Positions 54,463 through 64,000 of a stretch of 64,000 nt of DNA are shown here, one piece after another. Source of the stretch: Streptomyces mirabilis (GTDB taxonomy: Bacteria; Actinomycetota; Actinomycetes; Streptomycetales; Streptomycetaceae); contig NZ_CP074102.1 of NCBI RefSeq assembly GCF_018310535.1, positions 3,286,001 through 3,350,000 on the forward strand, in the 5' to 3' direction. Position 1 is the stretch's first letter. The number at the start of each line of letters is the position of its first letter. The notes under the pieces were generated by a model that saw nothing but the letters and a program-made list of their open reading frames with translations, did not search any database and had not been told where the DNA came from. A program made the position numbers and the translations under genes.

Positions 54463-55707
54463 ATGGCAGAAGAGACCGTCACACTCCCCGAGCGGCCCGA
54501 GCAGCCCCTTCCGCCTGTTCGGGACTGGCCCGCCGGTGAGCTGAACGCCATCGAGTTCGAGCCGGTGCTCGCGGAGCTGATGCGGGAAGGGCCGCTGACG
54601 CGGATCCGGCTTCCGTACGGGGAGGGCTGGGCGTGGCTGGCGACGCGCCACGACGACGTGAAGATGATCACGAACGATCCCCGGTTCAGCCGGCGGGAGG
54701 CCTCCGTCCGGCAGGTCACGCGACTGGCGCCGCACTTCGCGCCGCGGCCCGGAGCCCTGGCCTGGGCCGATCAGCCCGACCACAACCGGCTCCGGCACGC
54801 CGTCTCGAACGCCTACACCGTGAGCGCCGTGAAGCGTCTGCGCCCCCGTGCCCAGGAGATGCTCGACGTCCTGGTGGACGGGATGGTGGCGGACGGCCCT
54901 CCGGCCGACCTGATCGAGCGGGTCCTCGAACCCTTCCCGATCAACGTCGTCTGCGAGGTCATGGGCGTACCCGTCGACGAGCGGCAGAAGTTGCACGACT
55001 GGACGCGGGAGATCATCTCCACGGCGGGCGGCGCCGAGGCCTCCGAGCACGCCAAGAAGGGGCTCTTCGGGTGGATCGGGGAGGCCGTCCGCGAGCGCCG
55101 CGACAGCGAAGGCGACGGTGCAGGCGAGGACGTGTTGTCCCTGCTCGGTGGTGCCGTGCGGCGGGGCGAGCTCGGCCTGGAGGAGGCGATCAGTGTCGCC
55201 GGGCCGCTCCAGATCGGCGGCGAGGCCATCACCAACAACAGCGGCCAGATATTCTACCTCCTCCTCACCCGGCCCGACCTGCTGGAACGCTTCCACAACG
55301 ACCCCGTCTCCCGCCCGGCGGCCATCGAGGAACTCCTGCGCTACATCCCGCACCGCGCCGCCGTCGGCCTGCCCCGCATCGCCACGGAGGACGTCGACAT
55401 CCACGGCACCTTCGTCAGGACCGGCGACGCCGTCTATGTCTCCTACCTGGCCGCCAACCGCGACCCGGACGTCTTCCCCGACCCCGACCGGATCGACCTC
55501 GACCGGGACGCGGGCGCCCACGTGTCGTTCGGCAACGGGCCGCACTTCTGCACGGGTGCCGTCTTCTCCCGTATGCAGATCGAGCTGCTGATCGACACCC
55601 TGCTCGAACGCCTGCCCGGGCTGCGTCTCGCCGTACCCGCCGATCAGGTCCCCTTCCGGCAGCGCACGATGATCCGCGGTCCGGTGGCCTTGCCGGTCAC
55701 CTGGTGA
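54463..55707 (+). CDS. cytochrome P450 with atypical I-helix
   Basis: 414 residues, soluble bacterial class. The heme ligand is C363 in VSFGNGPHFCTGAVFSR, ExxR is E290-R293 in AAIEELLRYIPHR, and the I-helix reads GPLQIGGEAITNN. In most P450s the acid E254 is followed by a catalytic Thr; here position 255 is Ala. P450eryF has the same change and uses a substrate hydroxyl instead. The ATG at 54463 is the only good start by homology. It has no evident ferredoxin gene nearby. Its stop overlaps the convergent GH115 gene by 11 bp. Substrate unknown. Confidence 0.93.
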   Translation: MAEETVTLPERPEQPLPPVRDWPAGELNAIEFEPVLAELMREGPLTRIRLPYGEGWAWLATRHDDVKMITNDPRFSRREASVRQVTRLAPHFAPRPGALAWADQPDHNRLRHAVSNAYTVSAVKRLRPRAQEMLDVLVDGMVADGPPADLIERVLEPFPINVVCEVMGVPVDERQKLHDWTREIISTAGGAEASEHAKKGLFGWIGEAVRERRDSEGDGAGEDVLSLLGGAVRRGELGLEEAISVAGPLQIGGEAITNNSGQIFYLLLTRPDLLERFHNDPVSRPAAIEELLRYIPHRAAVGLPRIATEDVDIHGTFVRTGDAVYVSYLAANRDPDVFPDPDRIDLDRDAGAHVSFGNGPHFCTGAVFSRMQIELLIDTLLERLPGLRLAVPADQVPFRQRTMIRGPVALPVTW

Positions 55708-58700
55708 CACCCCGGTCCACACGGCGACTCTCCGGCGGGCCCAGGTACGTCGGCCCGAGCCCACCCGTGTCGATCACCAGCCGTTGCAGCACCACCGTCG
55801 GGTCGACCATCCAGAACTTCAGGAGGTGCACGCCGGGAGCGGCGATCGCATGCCTCGTCGACGTCACGTTCACGTTGTCCGACGTGTTGCGGGCCCACTG
55901 GCTGTTCATCAGGCCGTCGTCGGCTCCCGTGGCCGCGTGGATGTCGACCGTCCGCGGCGGCGCGTCGTCGAAGGAGAGCGCGTAGCGCAGACCGCCCGTC
56001 GGGAGGGCCGGGTTGCGCGGAGACAGGTACGCCCACACGGTCACCGTGCCGGCGCTCAACAGGCTCACCTCGTACTCCAGGCGGGGGGAGGCCGTGCCGC
56101 CCGGCGTCCGGCGCGGGGCCGTCACGGGGTACGTCGTCATGCCCGCCCCGGTGCGGCCGATCCGGTCGATCCGCCGCCAGGTGCCCACCGCCCGTACGCA
56201 GTGCTCCGCGTCCATCGCCACATACCCGCCCGCCTCGACGAATCCCCGCAGCCCGCGGGCGGACGGGTTGTCGGCGATCACCGGCACGACCACCGAGGCT
56301 CCCGCGCCGCTCACCGTGATCCGGGCCTGCGTACGACCGTGCGGTGCCCGCGACCAGTCCGTCTTCACCACCGCCCGCGCCTGGTCACGGACTCTCCCGC
56401 GCGGACGGTCCACGGTGGTCCACGGCTCCGAGGCCTCGATCCGGTAGTCGAAGGCGTCCCGGCCCCGGTTGAACACCTCGATGTACGGCGCCGGGCCCGT
56501 CCGGTACGGGCTCAGCACCACCTCCGCGCCCGGGGAGCCGTCGACCGCCACCCCCAGCTCGGCGCCCGGCGGCACTTCGATGCGGCGCACCGCGGGGAAC
56601 AGGACGTCCGGCAGTGCCACGTTGTTCAGCTCCGGCTGCTGCCAGCTCGCGTTCGGGCCGTAGCGCGCCACATCGCCGTAGCCGATGTGCGGCTGCGTCT
56701 GGAAGCCCGCCCATTTGCCGCCCGCGACGCCATGGTTGAAGCGTTCGGCGAGGGCGAAGTCCCGTTCCAGGCCCGCCTCCGCCGCCGCGGCCAGGTCGTT
56801 CGTCGCCGCCCGGCCCTGGGCGGCGTAGAGCAGGTTCGTGAACTCGGCCTCCCGCAGCTCGTACAGGTTGGCCGTCGCCTCGACCTCGTAGCCGATCAGC
56901 TCGAACCATGCGTCCTGCGCCGAGTCCGGCAGCCGTCGCGCGATCCGCCCGGCCCGTGCCGCGAGCGTCCGCCACTCCTGCGTGACCTGCTCGAGTTCGC
57001 GTCCGTAGAAGGGGGTTGCCTGGTCGTCGTACACCACCGCGCCCGATGCCGGGTCGAGGGTGATCCGGCGGTTGAGGAGTTCCGGCTTTCGGCGCGACTG
57101 GAGTTGTCCGTACGTCGCCAGTACGTCCGCGATCGCCGTCGCGTGCCGCGCGCCGAAGTTCTGCCGCGCGTACCGCCTCTCCCACTCGCCGAGCGCGCCA
57201 GGGTCGTCCCAACGGCCGGGATTCCAGGCATAGTCGAGGAAGAACTCGGTCGGCAGCTCGTTGCCCTTGAGGTCGCCGACGTTCGTCACCCACAGCCCGT
57301 GGTTGCCGTACGCGTGCGCCTGGTGGAGCTGGTCCCAGAGGTTGGGCAGGCCGGCCGTGTCGACCCACTTGTAGTTGCGGCCCGCGCCCACGTAGTCGAA
57401 GTGGTAGTAGAGGCCGTAGCCACCGGGCCGCGCGGGCTCGGCCGGGTCGGGGTGCTTGCGGATGTTGCCCCAGTTGTCGTCCGTCAGTACGACGGTGACG
57501 TCGTCCGGGGCCCGCAGCCCGCGGTCCCAGTACCGCTGGACCTCCTTGTAGAGCGTCCACACCTGGGGGACCGTGGCCGGGTCGCGGCCCGTCACCTCGG
57601 CGATGATCGTCCGCTGTGCGTCGATGATCTCCCGCATCAGCTCGACGCCGTCGCCGTCCGGCAGGCCGGTGTCGCCGTTCCCGCGCATCCCGAGGGTGAC
57701 GACGCCCTCGAAGTCCTGGTCGGCCATCCGGCGGATGCCGTCGCGCCAGTACGCCTTGAGCGCGTCGGCGTTGCGGCGGAACGACCACTCCCCCGTACCG
57801 CCGTACGGGTCATGGCCGGGCGTGACGACGGTTCCGGCGCTGTCGCGCACGGCGGGTACCGCGTGCCGGTTCCACTCCTCGATGCCCCGCATCATGGGCG
57901 CCTCGTGAGACGTGCCCATGACAATCCCGTACTCCTTGGCGCGGGCATGGTTGCGCGGATCGTCCTCGGCGAAGGCGCGGCCCCACACCGCCGGCCACAG
58001 GTAGTTCGCCTTCAGCCGGAGCAGTACCTCGAAGACCTTCGCGTAGAAGTCGGCGTTGAAACCGCCGTCGTGGCCGGGCGCCCTGCCGGGGCCGAAGAAG
58101 GCGGGGGCCCAGGTCCCGAGGGCCGGGTTCTCGTCGTTGATGAAGATCCCGCGGTACTTCACCGCGGGGGTGCCCTGCGTATGCCGTCCCGGCAGCACGT
58201 GGAGCGCGTCTCGGTGGACCGGGCGTACGTCGTCCCACCAGTACCAGGGCGAGACGCCGATGCCGTACGAGACGTCGTACGCGCCGAATATCGTGCCGCG
58301 GGGGTCGCTGCCCGCGATGACGAAGGCCCGGTCGACGCCGGGCATCGGCCGCTCCACGACGGTCTGCAGGGAGGTCTCCCACCTTCCCCGCACCCCCGTG
58401 ACATCCAGCTTCCCGAAGGCGATCAGGCCGTCGATCAGCGGGCTGCGCCCGATCGTCCCGGCGAGCACGACCTCTCGGGCCATCCCGTCACCGGGCCGTA
58501 CGTCCGTCACCCGTTCGAGGTCGTCACGGAGGTCGCCCGCCACCCGTACGACTCCGGGGTGGTCCTCCGGGGACACCACGACCGGCGCGCCCACCAGCGA
58601 GAACGCTCCGCCGGTGAAGGAGATGTACGCGCCGGGGTCGGTGGGCCGTGGCTGCCCGCCGTCCGCCCACGCCACTCCCGGCAACCCCGGTAGCGCCGCG

Positions 58701-58756
58701 AGCCCGGCACCGAGCCCGGCACCGAGAACGGTTCTGCGACTGACGTCTCCAGACAT
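55697..58756 (-). CDS. secreted GH115 alpha-glucuronidase
   Basis: 1019 residues. A Tat signal peptide, SRRTVLGAGLGAGLAALPG, predicts export folded. The GH115 domain includes GTIFGAYDVSYGIGVSPWYW, KYRGIFINDENPALGTWAP, RGNGDTGLPDGDGVELM and LYYHFDYVGAGRNYKWVD. The C-terminal ~170 residues include LEYEVSLLSAGTVTVWAYLS, matching the GH115 C-terminal domain. The family removes 4-O-methyl-glucuronate from xylan; the exact substrate here is unproven. GAGGGGTGAGG precedes the ATG. Imperfect ~20-bp tandem repeats lie about 100 bp upstream. Confidence 0.9.
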   Translation of the reverse strand: MSGDVSRRTVLGAGLGAGLAALPGLPGVAWADGGQPRPTDPGAYISFTGGAFSLVGAPVVVSPEDHPGVVRVAGDLRDDLERVTDVRPGDGMAREVVLAGTIGRSPLIDGLIAFGKLDVTGVRGRWETSLQTVVERPMPGVDRAFVIAGSDPRGTIFGAYDVSYGIGVSPWYWWDDVRPVHRDALHVLPGRHTQGTPAVKYRGIFINDENPALGTWAPAFFGPGRAPGHDGGFNADFYAKVFEVLLRLKANYLWPAVWGRAFAEDDPRNHARAKEYGIVMGTSHEAPMMRGIEEWNRHAVPAVRDSAGTVVTPGHDPYGGTGEWSFRRNADALKAYWRDGIRRMADQDFEGVVTLGMRGNGDTGLPDGDGVELMREIIDAQRTIIAEVTGRDPATVPQVWTLYKEVQRYWDRGLRAPDDVTVVLTDDNWGNIRKHPDPAEPARPGGYGLYYHFDYVGAGRNYKWVDTAGLPNLWDQLHQAHAYGNHGLWVTNVGDLKGNELPTEFFLDYAWNPGRWDDPGALGEWERRYARQNFGARHATAIADVLATYGQLQSRRKPELLNRRITLDPASGAVVYDDQATPFYGRELEQVTQEWRTLAARAGRIARRLPDSAQDAWFELIGYEVEATANLYELREAEFTNLLYAAQGRAATNDLAAAAEAGLERDFALAERFNHGVAGGKWAGFQTQPHIGYGDVARYGPNASWQQPELNNVALPDVLFPAVRRIEVPPGAELGVAVDGSPGAEVVLSPYRTGPAPYIEVFNRGRDAFDYRIEASEPWTTVDRPRGRVRDQARAVVKTDWSRAPHGRTQARITVSGAGASVVVPVIADNPSARGLRGFVEAGGYVAMDAEHCVRAVGTWRRIDRIGRTGAGMTTYPVTAPRRTPGGTASPRLEYEVSLLSAGTVTVWAYLSPRNPALPTGGLRYALSFDDAPPRTVDIHAATGADDGLMNSQWARNTSDNVNVTSTRHAIAAPGVHLLKFWMVDPTVVLQRLVIDTGGLGPTYLGPPESRRVDRGVTR

Positions 58757-58859
58757 GCCTCACCCCTCGCCCCGACGGCGTACGAATTTGCTCAGCGGCA
58801 TGACAAATAGTGGAGGGAGGGTCACGCGGGGGGAACGGGTCGTCGGCGTCGAATACTTT

Positions 58860-58940
58860 CGGAGGCCGTCATCACGCTTACGGACACCGTCATCGGCTTA
58901 CGGAGGCCGCCATCGGCATACGGAGACCGTCATCGGCAAA
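58860..58940. repeat. four imperfect ~20-bp tandem repeats upstream of GH115
   Basis: Units begin at 58860, 58881, 58901 and 58921. Consensus is close to CGGAGACCGTCATCGGCTTA. Each carries a CGG-N3-CCG dyad. The first unit has one extra base. The last overlaps the stop of the DUF6193 gene. They may be binding sites of a regulator of GH115. Confidence 0.7.
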
Positions 58941-59412
58941 GATCGTCGGCGGTGCCGGCCACGGCCGGGCCGAGTCCCGCCGGAAGGTGGGCCACGACCA
59001 GGGCGACGGCCGCTTCCGCCGTGTCGGTCTCGCCGAGGAGGGTCCCGCCGCGTGGCACGAAGACCTGGAAGCGCCCGTCGTGCCGAGGCAGGACGCTCGG
59101 CACCCGCAGCGCGTACGGGTACCGGGTGCAGCTGCTCAGATGCAAGGCGAAATGGCTGGTGTACGGATACAGCCGCCGCAGTGTCCGTTCCGCGCGGGCC
59201 ACCTCGATGAGGTGCACGACGCCCGGGTAGCCCACCCCCGGACGGAGGACCTCCTGCCGCTCGCGACGCCACTGCCACACCAGCGCCAGCTGCCGCCACC
59301 GCGCCTCCACGGCATCGGCCGGGCCACGCCGATGCGCAGCCGCCACGTCCGGAAGATCCGGCTTCGGTGGCAGCGGCCGACGTCCCACCGCGCCCAGGTC
59401 ATTGGAATCCAC
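58930..59412 (-). CDS. DUF6193-like protein
   Basis: 160 residues from the GTG at 59412; a GTG at 59436 is possible but lies only 4 bp from the tuf terminator hairpin. The core [20 protein letters not shown], then [19 protein letters not shown] and [20 protein letters not shown], matches the DUF6193 pattern found in Streptomyces natural-product and accessory loci. Function unknown. No signal peptide. It lies between the GH115 promoter repeats and the tuf terminator. Confidence 0.75.
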   Translation of the reverse strand: MDSNDLGAVGRRPLPPKPDLPDVAAAHRRGPADAVEARWRQLALVWQWRRERQEVLRPGVGYPGVVHLIEVARAERTLRRLYPYTSHFALHLSSCTRYPYALRVPSVLPRHDGRFQVFVPRGGTLLGETDTAEAAVALVVAHLPAGLGPAVAGTADDLCR

Positions 59413-59440
59413 GCACGAAGTGTGCGCGATGGGCACGGCA

Positions 59441-59476
59441 AAGGGGCCCGTACGACCGAAGTCGTACGGGCCCCTT
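59441..59476 (-). terminator. tuf terminator with UUCG loop
   Basis: A perfect 16-bp stem, AAGGGGCCCGTACGAC and its complement, with a UUCG tetraloop on the minus transcript, 44 bp past the tuf stop. Confidence 0.9.
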
Positions 59477-59520
59477 CAAGGAGCTCGCGAGGAGCTACCA
59501 GGCTGTCAAGCCAACAAGGA

Positions 59521-60714
<1,194 letters not shown>

Positions 60715-60882
60715 TGGGTCCTCCTGTGGAGTGGTTCTGGTACGCCTTACTCATCGGCGCCAGGTGATCTTTGCTGGGATGCCGCCCGCCGGGGTTCTCC
60801 CCCGGGGGACGATCTCTCGTCCCCTTGCCGGTTCGAAGCCCCGGCGGTCGGTGTCAAGCCTAAAGCGTGTAAACGGGGTGTG

Positions 60883-63009
60883 TTACTCGCCCTTGGCCTT
60901 CGCGATGATCTCCTCGGCGACGTTCCGGGGAACCTCGGCGTAGGAGTCGAACTGCATCGAGTAGCTTGCGCGACCCGAGGTCTTGCTGCGGAGGTCGCCG
61001 ACGTAGCCGAACATCTCCGAGAGCGGCACCAGACCCTTGACGATCCGGGCACCCATCCGCTCCTCCATGGCCTGAATCTGACCACGGCGGGAGTTGATGT
61101 CGCCGATGACCTCACCCATGTAGTCCTCGGGCGTGGTGACCTCGACGGCCATCATCGGCTCGAGCAGCACGGGGCTGGCCTTGCGCGCGGCCTCCTTGAA
61201 GGCCTGCGAACCGGCGATCTTGAACGCGAGCTCGGAGGAGTCGACCTCGTGGTAGCCACCGTCGAGAAGAATGACGCGGACGCCCGTCATCTCGTAGCCG
61301 GCCAGGATGCCGAACTGCATGGCCTCCTGCGCACCCGCGTCGACCGAAGGGATGTACTCCTTCGGGATGCGGCCACCGGTGACCTTGTTCACGAACTCGT
61401 ACGAGGCGTCGCCGCCCTCGATCGGCTCGATCGCGATCTGCACCTTGGCGAACTGACCGGTACCACCGGTCTGCTTCTTGTGCGTGTAGTCGTGACGCTC
61501 GACGGCCTTGCGGATCGTCTCGCGGTACGCGACCTGCGGCTTGCCGACGTTGGCCTCGACCTTGAACTCACGGCGCATACGGTCGACCAGCACCTCGAGG
61601 TGCAGCTCGCCCATACCACCGATGATGGTCTGGCCGGTCTCCTCGTCCGAGTGAACCTGGAAGGAGGGGTCCTCCTCCGCGAGACGCTGGATGGCGACAC
61701 CCAGCTTCTCCTGGTCACCCTTGGACTTGGGCTCGATGGCGACCTGAATGACCGGCGCCGGGAAGTCCATGGACTCCAGGATGACCGGGTTCTTGTCGTC
61801 GGACAGCGTCTCACCGGTGGTGGTCTGCTTCAGGCCCATGACGGCGACGATGTCACCGGCGCCCACCGACTCGATCTCCTCACGCTTGTTCGCGTGCATA
61901 CGGTAGATCTTGCCGATGCGCTCCTTCTTGCCCTTGACGGAGTTCAGCACGGCGCTGCCGGACTCCAGGCGGCCCGAGTACACCCGGACGAAGGTGAGCT
62001 TGCCCAGGTGCGGGTCGCTCATGATCTTGAACGCGAGGGCGGAGAGCGGCTCGTCGTCGGACGGCTTGCGCTTGACGACCAGCTCCGGGTCCTTCACGTC
62101 GTGGCCCTCGATGGCCTCGACGTCGATCGGAGTCGGCAGGTAGCGCACGACCGCGTCGAGCAGGGGCTGAACGCCCTTGTTCTTGAACGCGGTACCGCAG
62201 AACACCGGGGTGACCGTGACGTCGCTGGACTTGCCGGACGCGATGGTGACACGACGGATCGCGGCGTACAGCTGCTCCTCGGTGGGCTCCTGGCCCTCCA
62301 GGAACAGCTCCATGATCTCGTCGTCGTGCTCCGCGACGGTCTCGACCAGCTTGCCGCGGTACTCCTCGGCAGCCTCGGCGTGCGTGGCCGGGATGTCGAC
62401 GACGTCGTACATCTCGCCCTTGGCGGCCTCGGCGGACCACACGAGCGCCTTCATGCGGACCAGGTCCACAACGCCCTTGAAGTCCATCTCGGCACCGATC
62501 GGCAGCTGCATGATGATCGGAACGGCGCCAAGCCGGTCCTTGATCATGTCCACGCAGCGGTGGAACTCGGCGCCGGTGCGGTCAAGCTTGTTCACGAAGC
62601 AGATGCGCGGCACGCCGTAACGGTCGGCCTGACGCCACACCGTCTCGGACTGCGGCTCGACACCGGCGACACCGTCGAACACCGTGACGGCACCGTCGAG
62701 GACGCGGAGCGAACGCTCCACCTCGACCGTGAAGTCGACGTGCCCCGGGGTGTCGATGATGTTGATCGTGTAGTCGTTGTCCTCGAGCGGCCAGTGACAG
62801 GTGGTGGCAGCAGAGGTGATCGTGATGCCACGCTCCTGCTCCTGCTCCATCCAGTCCATGGTGGCAGCGCCGTCGTGGACCTCACCGATCTTGTAGCTGA
62901 CGCCGGTGTAGAAGAGGATCCGCTCGGTGGTGGTCGTCTTGCCCGCGTCGATGTGGGCCATGATCCCGATGTTGCGGACCCTGGCCAGGTCAAGTGAAGT
63001 GGTAGCCAT
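60883..63009 (-). CDS. fusA: elongation factor G
   Basis: 708 residues. G1 [20 protein letters not shown]3 DTPGHVDF and G4 NKLD are present, and domains II-V continue to [20 protein letters not shown]. Ribosomal translocase; the fusidic-acid target. It lies 39 bp after rpsG. Confidence 0.99.
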   Translation of the reverse strand: MATTSLDLARVRNIGIMAHIDAGKTTTTERILFYTGVSYKIGEVHDGAATMDWMEQEQERGITITSAATTCHWPLEDNDYTINIIDTPGHVDFTVEVERSLRVLDGAVTVFDGVAGVEPQSETVWRQADRYGVPRICFVNKLDRTGAEFHRCVDMIKDRLGAVPIIMQLPIGAEMDFKGVVDLVRMKALVWSAEAAKGEMYDVVDIPATHAEAAEEYRGKLVETVAEHDDEIMELFLEGQEPTEEQLYAAIRRVTIASGKSSDVTVTPVFCGTAFKNKGVQPLLDAVVRYLPTPIDVEAIEGHDVKDPELVVKRKPSDDEPLSALAFKIMSDPHLGKLTFVRVYSGRLESGSAVLNSVKGKKERIGKIYRMHANKREEIESVGAGDIVAVMGLKQTTTGETLSDDKNPVILESMDFPAPVIQVAIEPKSKGDQEKLGVAIQRLAEEDPSFQVHSDEETGQTIIGGMGELHLEVLVDRMRREFKVEANVGKPQVAYRETIRKAVERHDYTHKKQTGGTGQFAKVQIAIEPIEGGDASYEFVNKVTGGRIPKEYIPSVDAGAQEAMQFGILAGYEMTGVRVILLDGGYHEVDSSELAFKIAGSQAFKEAARKASPVLLEPMMAVEVTTPEDYMGEVIGDINSRRGQIQAMEERMGARIVKGLVPLSEMFGYVGDLRSKTSGRASYSMQFDSYAEVPRNVAEEIIAKAKGE

Positions 63010-63048
63010 AAGGCTTCGGTCTTCTCTCGGTCTCGATGGGGGTAGCGA

Positions 63049-63519
63049 CTACCAGCGGTAGTGCGCGAAGGCCTTGTTGGACTCGGCCATCTTGTGGGTG
63101 TCCTCGCGCTTCTTCACAGCGGCACCGAGGCCGTTGGAGGCGTCGAGAAGCTCGTTGAGCAGACGCTCGGTCATGGTCTTCTCGCGACGGGCGCGGGAGT
63201 AACCGACGAGCCAGCGCAGCGCGAGCGTGTTGGCACGACCGGGCTTGACCTCGATCGGAACCTGGTACGTCGCACCACCGACACGGCGGGACTTGACCTC
63301 GAGGGTCGGCTTGATGTTCTCCAGCGCGCGCTTCAGCGTGATGATCGGGTCGTTGCCCGTCTTCTCACGCAGACCCTCCATGGCGCCGTAGACGATGCGC
63401 TCGGCGGTGGAGCGCTTGCCGTTCAGCAGCACCTTGTTGATGAGGGAGGTCACCAGAGGGGAACCGTAGACCGGGTCGATGATGACCGGGCGCTTCGGGG
63501 CGGGGCCCTTACGAGGCAT
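63049..63519 (-). CDS. rpsG: 30S ribosomal protein S7
   Basis: 156 residues: [40 protein letters not shown] and [17 protein letters not shown]. It binds the 3' domain of 16S rRNA. Only 2 bp separates it from rpsL. Confidence 0.99.
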   Translation of the reverse strand: MPRKGPAPKRPVIIDPVYGSPLVTSLINKVLLNGKRSTAERIVYGAMEGLREKTGNDPIITLKRALENIKPTLEVKSRRVGGATYQVPIEVKPGRANTLALRWLVGYSRARREKTMTERLLNELLDASNGLGAAVKKREDTHKMAESNKAFAHYRW

Positions 63520-63521
63520 TT

Positions 63522-63893
63522 CTACTTCTCCTTCTTGGCGCCGTAGCGGCTGCGGGCCTGCTTGCGGTTCTTGACACCCTGGGTGTCGAGCGAACCACGG
63601 ATGATCTTGTAGCGAACACCCGGCAGGTCCTTCACACGGCCGCCGCGCACGAGCACGATGGAGTGCTCCTGCAGGTTGTGTCCCTCACCCGGAATGTAAG
63701 CGGTGACCTCGATCCCGCTGGTCAGACGCACACGCGCGACCTTACGCAGGGCCGAGTTCGGCTTCTTCGGGGTGGTCGTGAACACACGCGTGCAGACGCC
63801 GCGACGCTGGGGCGAACCCTCGAGTGCGGGCGTCTTGTTCTTCTCGACCTTGTCCTGCCGGCCCTTCCGGACCAGCTGCTGGATCGTAGGCAC
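63522..63893 (-). CDS. rpsL: 30S ribosomal protein S12
   Basis: 123 residues from the GTG at 63893, chosen for the family start [15 protein letters not shown] and the GGAGAAGTA ribosome site. [20 protein letters not shown] and [13 protein letters not shown] are intact. K43 and K88, the streptomycin-resistance positions, are wild type. It is the first gene of the str operon, 45 nt after a leader element also found before rpsJ. Confidence 0.99.
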   Translation of the reverse strand: MPTIQQLVRKGRQDKVEKNKTPALEGSPQRRGVCTRVFTTTPKKPNSALRKVARVRLTSGIEVTAYIPGEGHNLQEHSIVLVRGGRVKDLPGVRYKIIRGSLDTQGVKNRKQARSRYGAKKEK

Positions 63894-63938
63894 TACTTCT
63901 CCGGTTTCTGTGTGCCGAATGGTGAAGCTAACCTGGAA

Positions 63939-63968
63939 CATCTCCGACCCACGCGGTCGGGTGTGTCG
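63939..63968 (-). promoter_or_regulatory. leader element shared with the S10 operon, copy 2
   Basis: Identical over 30 bp to 42018-42047, including the CCGACC-GCGTG-GGTCGG hairpin. It lies in the rpsL leader. Flanking sequence on both sides differs from copy 1. Confidence 0.75.
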
Positions 63969-64000
63969 AATGCTGCAGACTCCCGCCGCGAGGCGAAAAG

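Noticed and set aside
58860..58940. CRISPR array
   Set aside because: Units are contiguous and imperfect with no spacers.
63894..63941. An upstream ATG start for S12 at 63941 giving 16 extra residues
   Set aside because: The GTG at 63893 fits the universal S12 N-terminus and has its own ribosome site; the upstream part is the untranslated leader.

Overview
The window is a high-GC actinobacterial chromosome segment, almost certainly Streptomyces. Third codon positions are mostly G or C, GTG starts are frequent, and the housekeeping order (alr, nnr, acpS, glmS, coaA, glmM, rpsI-rplM, truA-rplQ-rpoA-rpsK-rpsM-rpmJ-infA, map-adk-secY, spc and S10 ribosomal operons, then tuf-fusA-rpsG-rpsL) is the Streptomyces arrangement. 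XRE/DUF397/ATPase sets, a CU044_5270-type sigma partner and Tat-exported glycosidases also fit. No rRNA, tRNA, CRISPR array or insertion sequence was recognised.

Layout. 1-6.7 kb: a partial alpha/beta hydrolase, alanine racemase, an L,D-transpeptidase, the NAD(P)HX repair enzyme, AcpS, and an ECF-type sigma factor overlapping its membrane partner. 6.9-9.5 kb: a cyclophilin and a WhiJ-like regulatory trio (anti-sigma-like ATPase, XRE/DUF5753 regulator, DUF397 protein). 9.5-16.1 kb: glmS, coaA, a DUF389 membrane protein, glmM, rpsI, rplM. 16.5-24.0 kb: a secreted or anchored protein of unknown function, then a five-gene operon for an extracellular glycan: cellulose-synthase-like GT2, GH26-like lipoprotein, GT39-like membrane transferase, UDP-glucose dehydrogenase and polyprenol-phosphate sugar synthase. 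It sits between truA and rplM. 24.2-42.0 kb: truA and the ribosomal alpha, sec, spc and S10 groups, all on the minus strand, with hairpins at the group boundaries. 42.0-52.3 kb: an accessory segment with decayed genes and a type VII secretion-like locus (mycosin, WXG-type proteins, a 742-residue WXG-headed protein) without any core secretion gene in view. 52.8-59.4 kb: an HTH protein with a zinc-ribbon-like tail, a Uma2 nuclease-fold protein, a cytochrome P450, a GH115 alpha-glucuronidase behind ~20-bp tandem repeats, and a DUF6193 protein. 59.5-64.0 kb: tuf, fusA, rpsG, rpsL.

How it works together. Most of the window is the core translation and cell-envelope precursor machinery. The accessory parts are envelope- and secretion-related. 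The most interesting signals are the glycan operon with its own glycosidase and UDP-glucuronate supply, the T7SS-like substrate/protease locus, an identical 30-bp leader shared by the rpsJ and rpsL operons, a dispersed hairpin repeat inserted between rpoA and rplQ, 20-bp repeats upstream of GH115, antisense overlap of a DUF397 gene with the glmS 3' end, and several genes with a -10 box placed for leaderless transcription.
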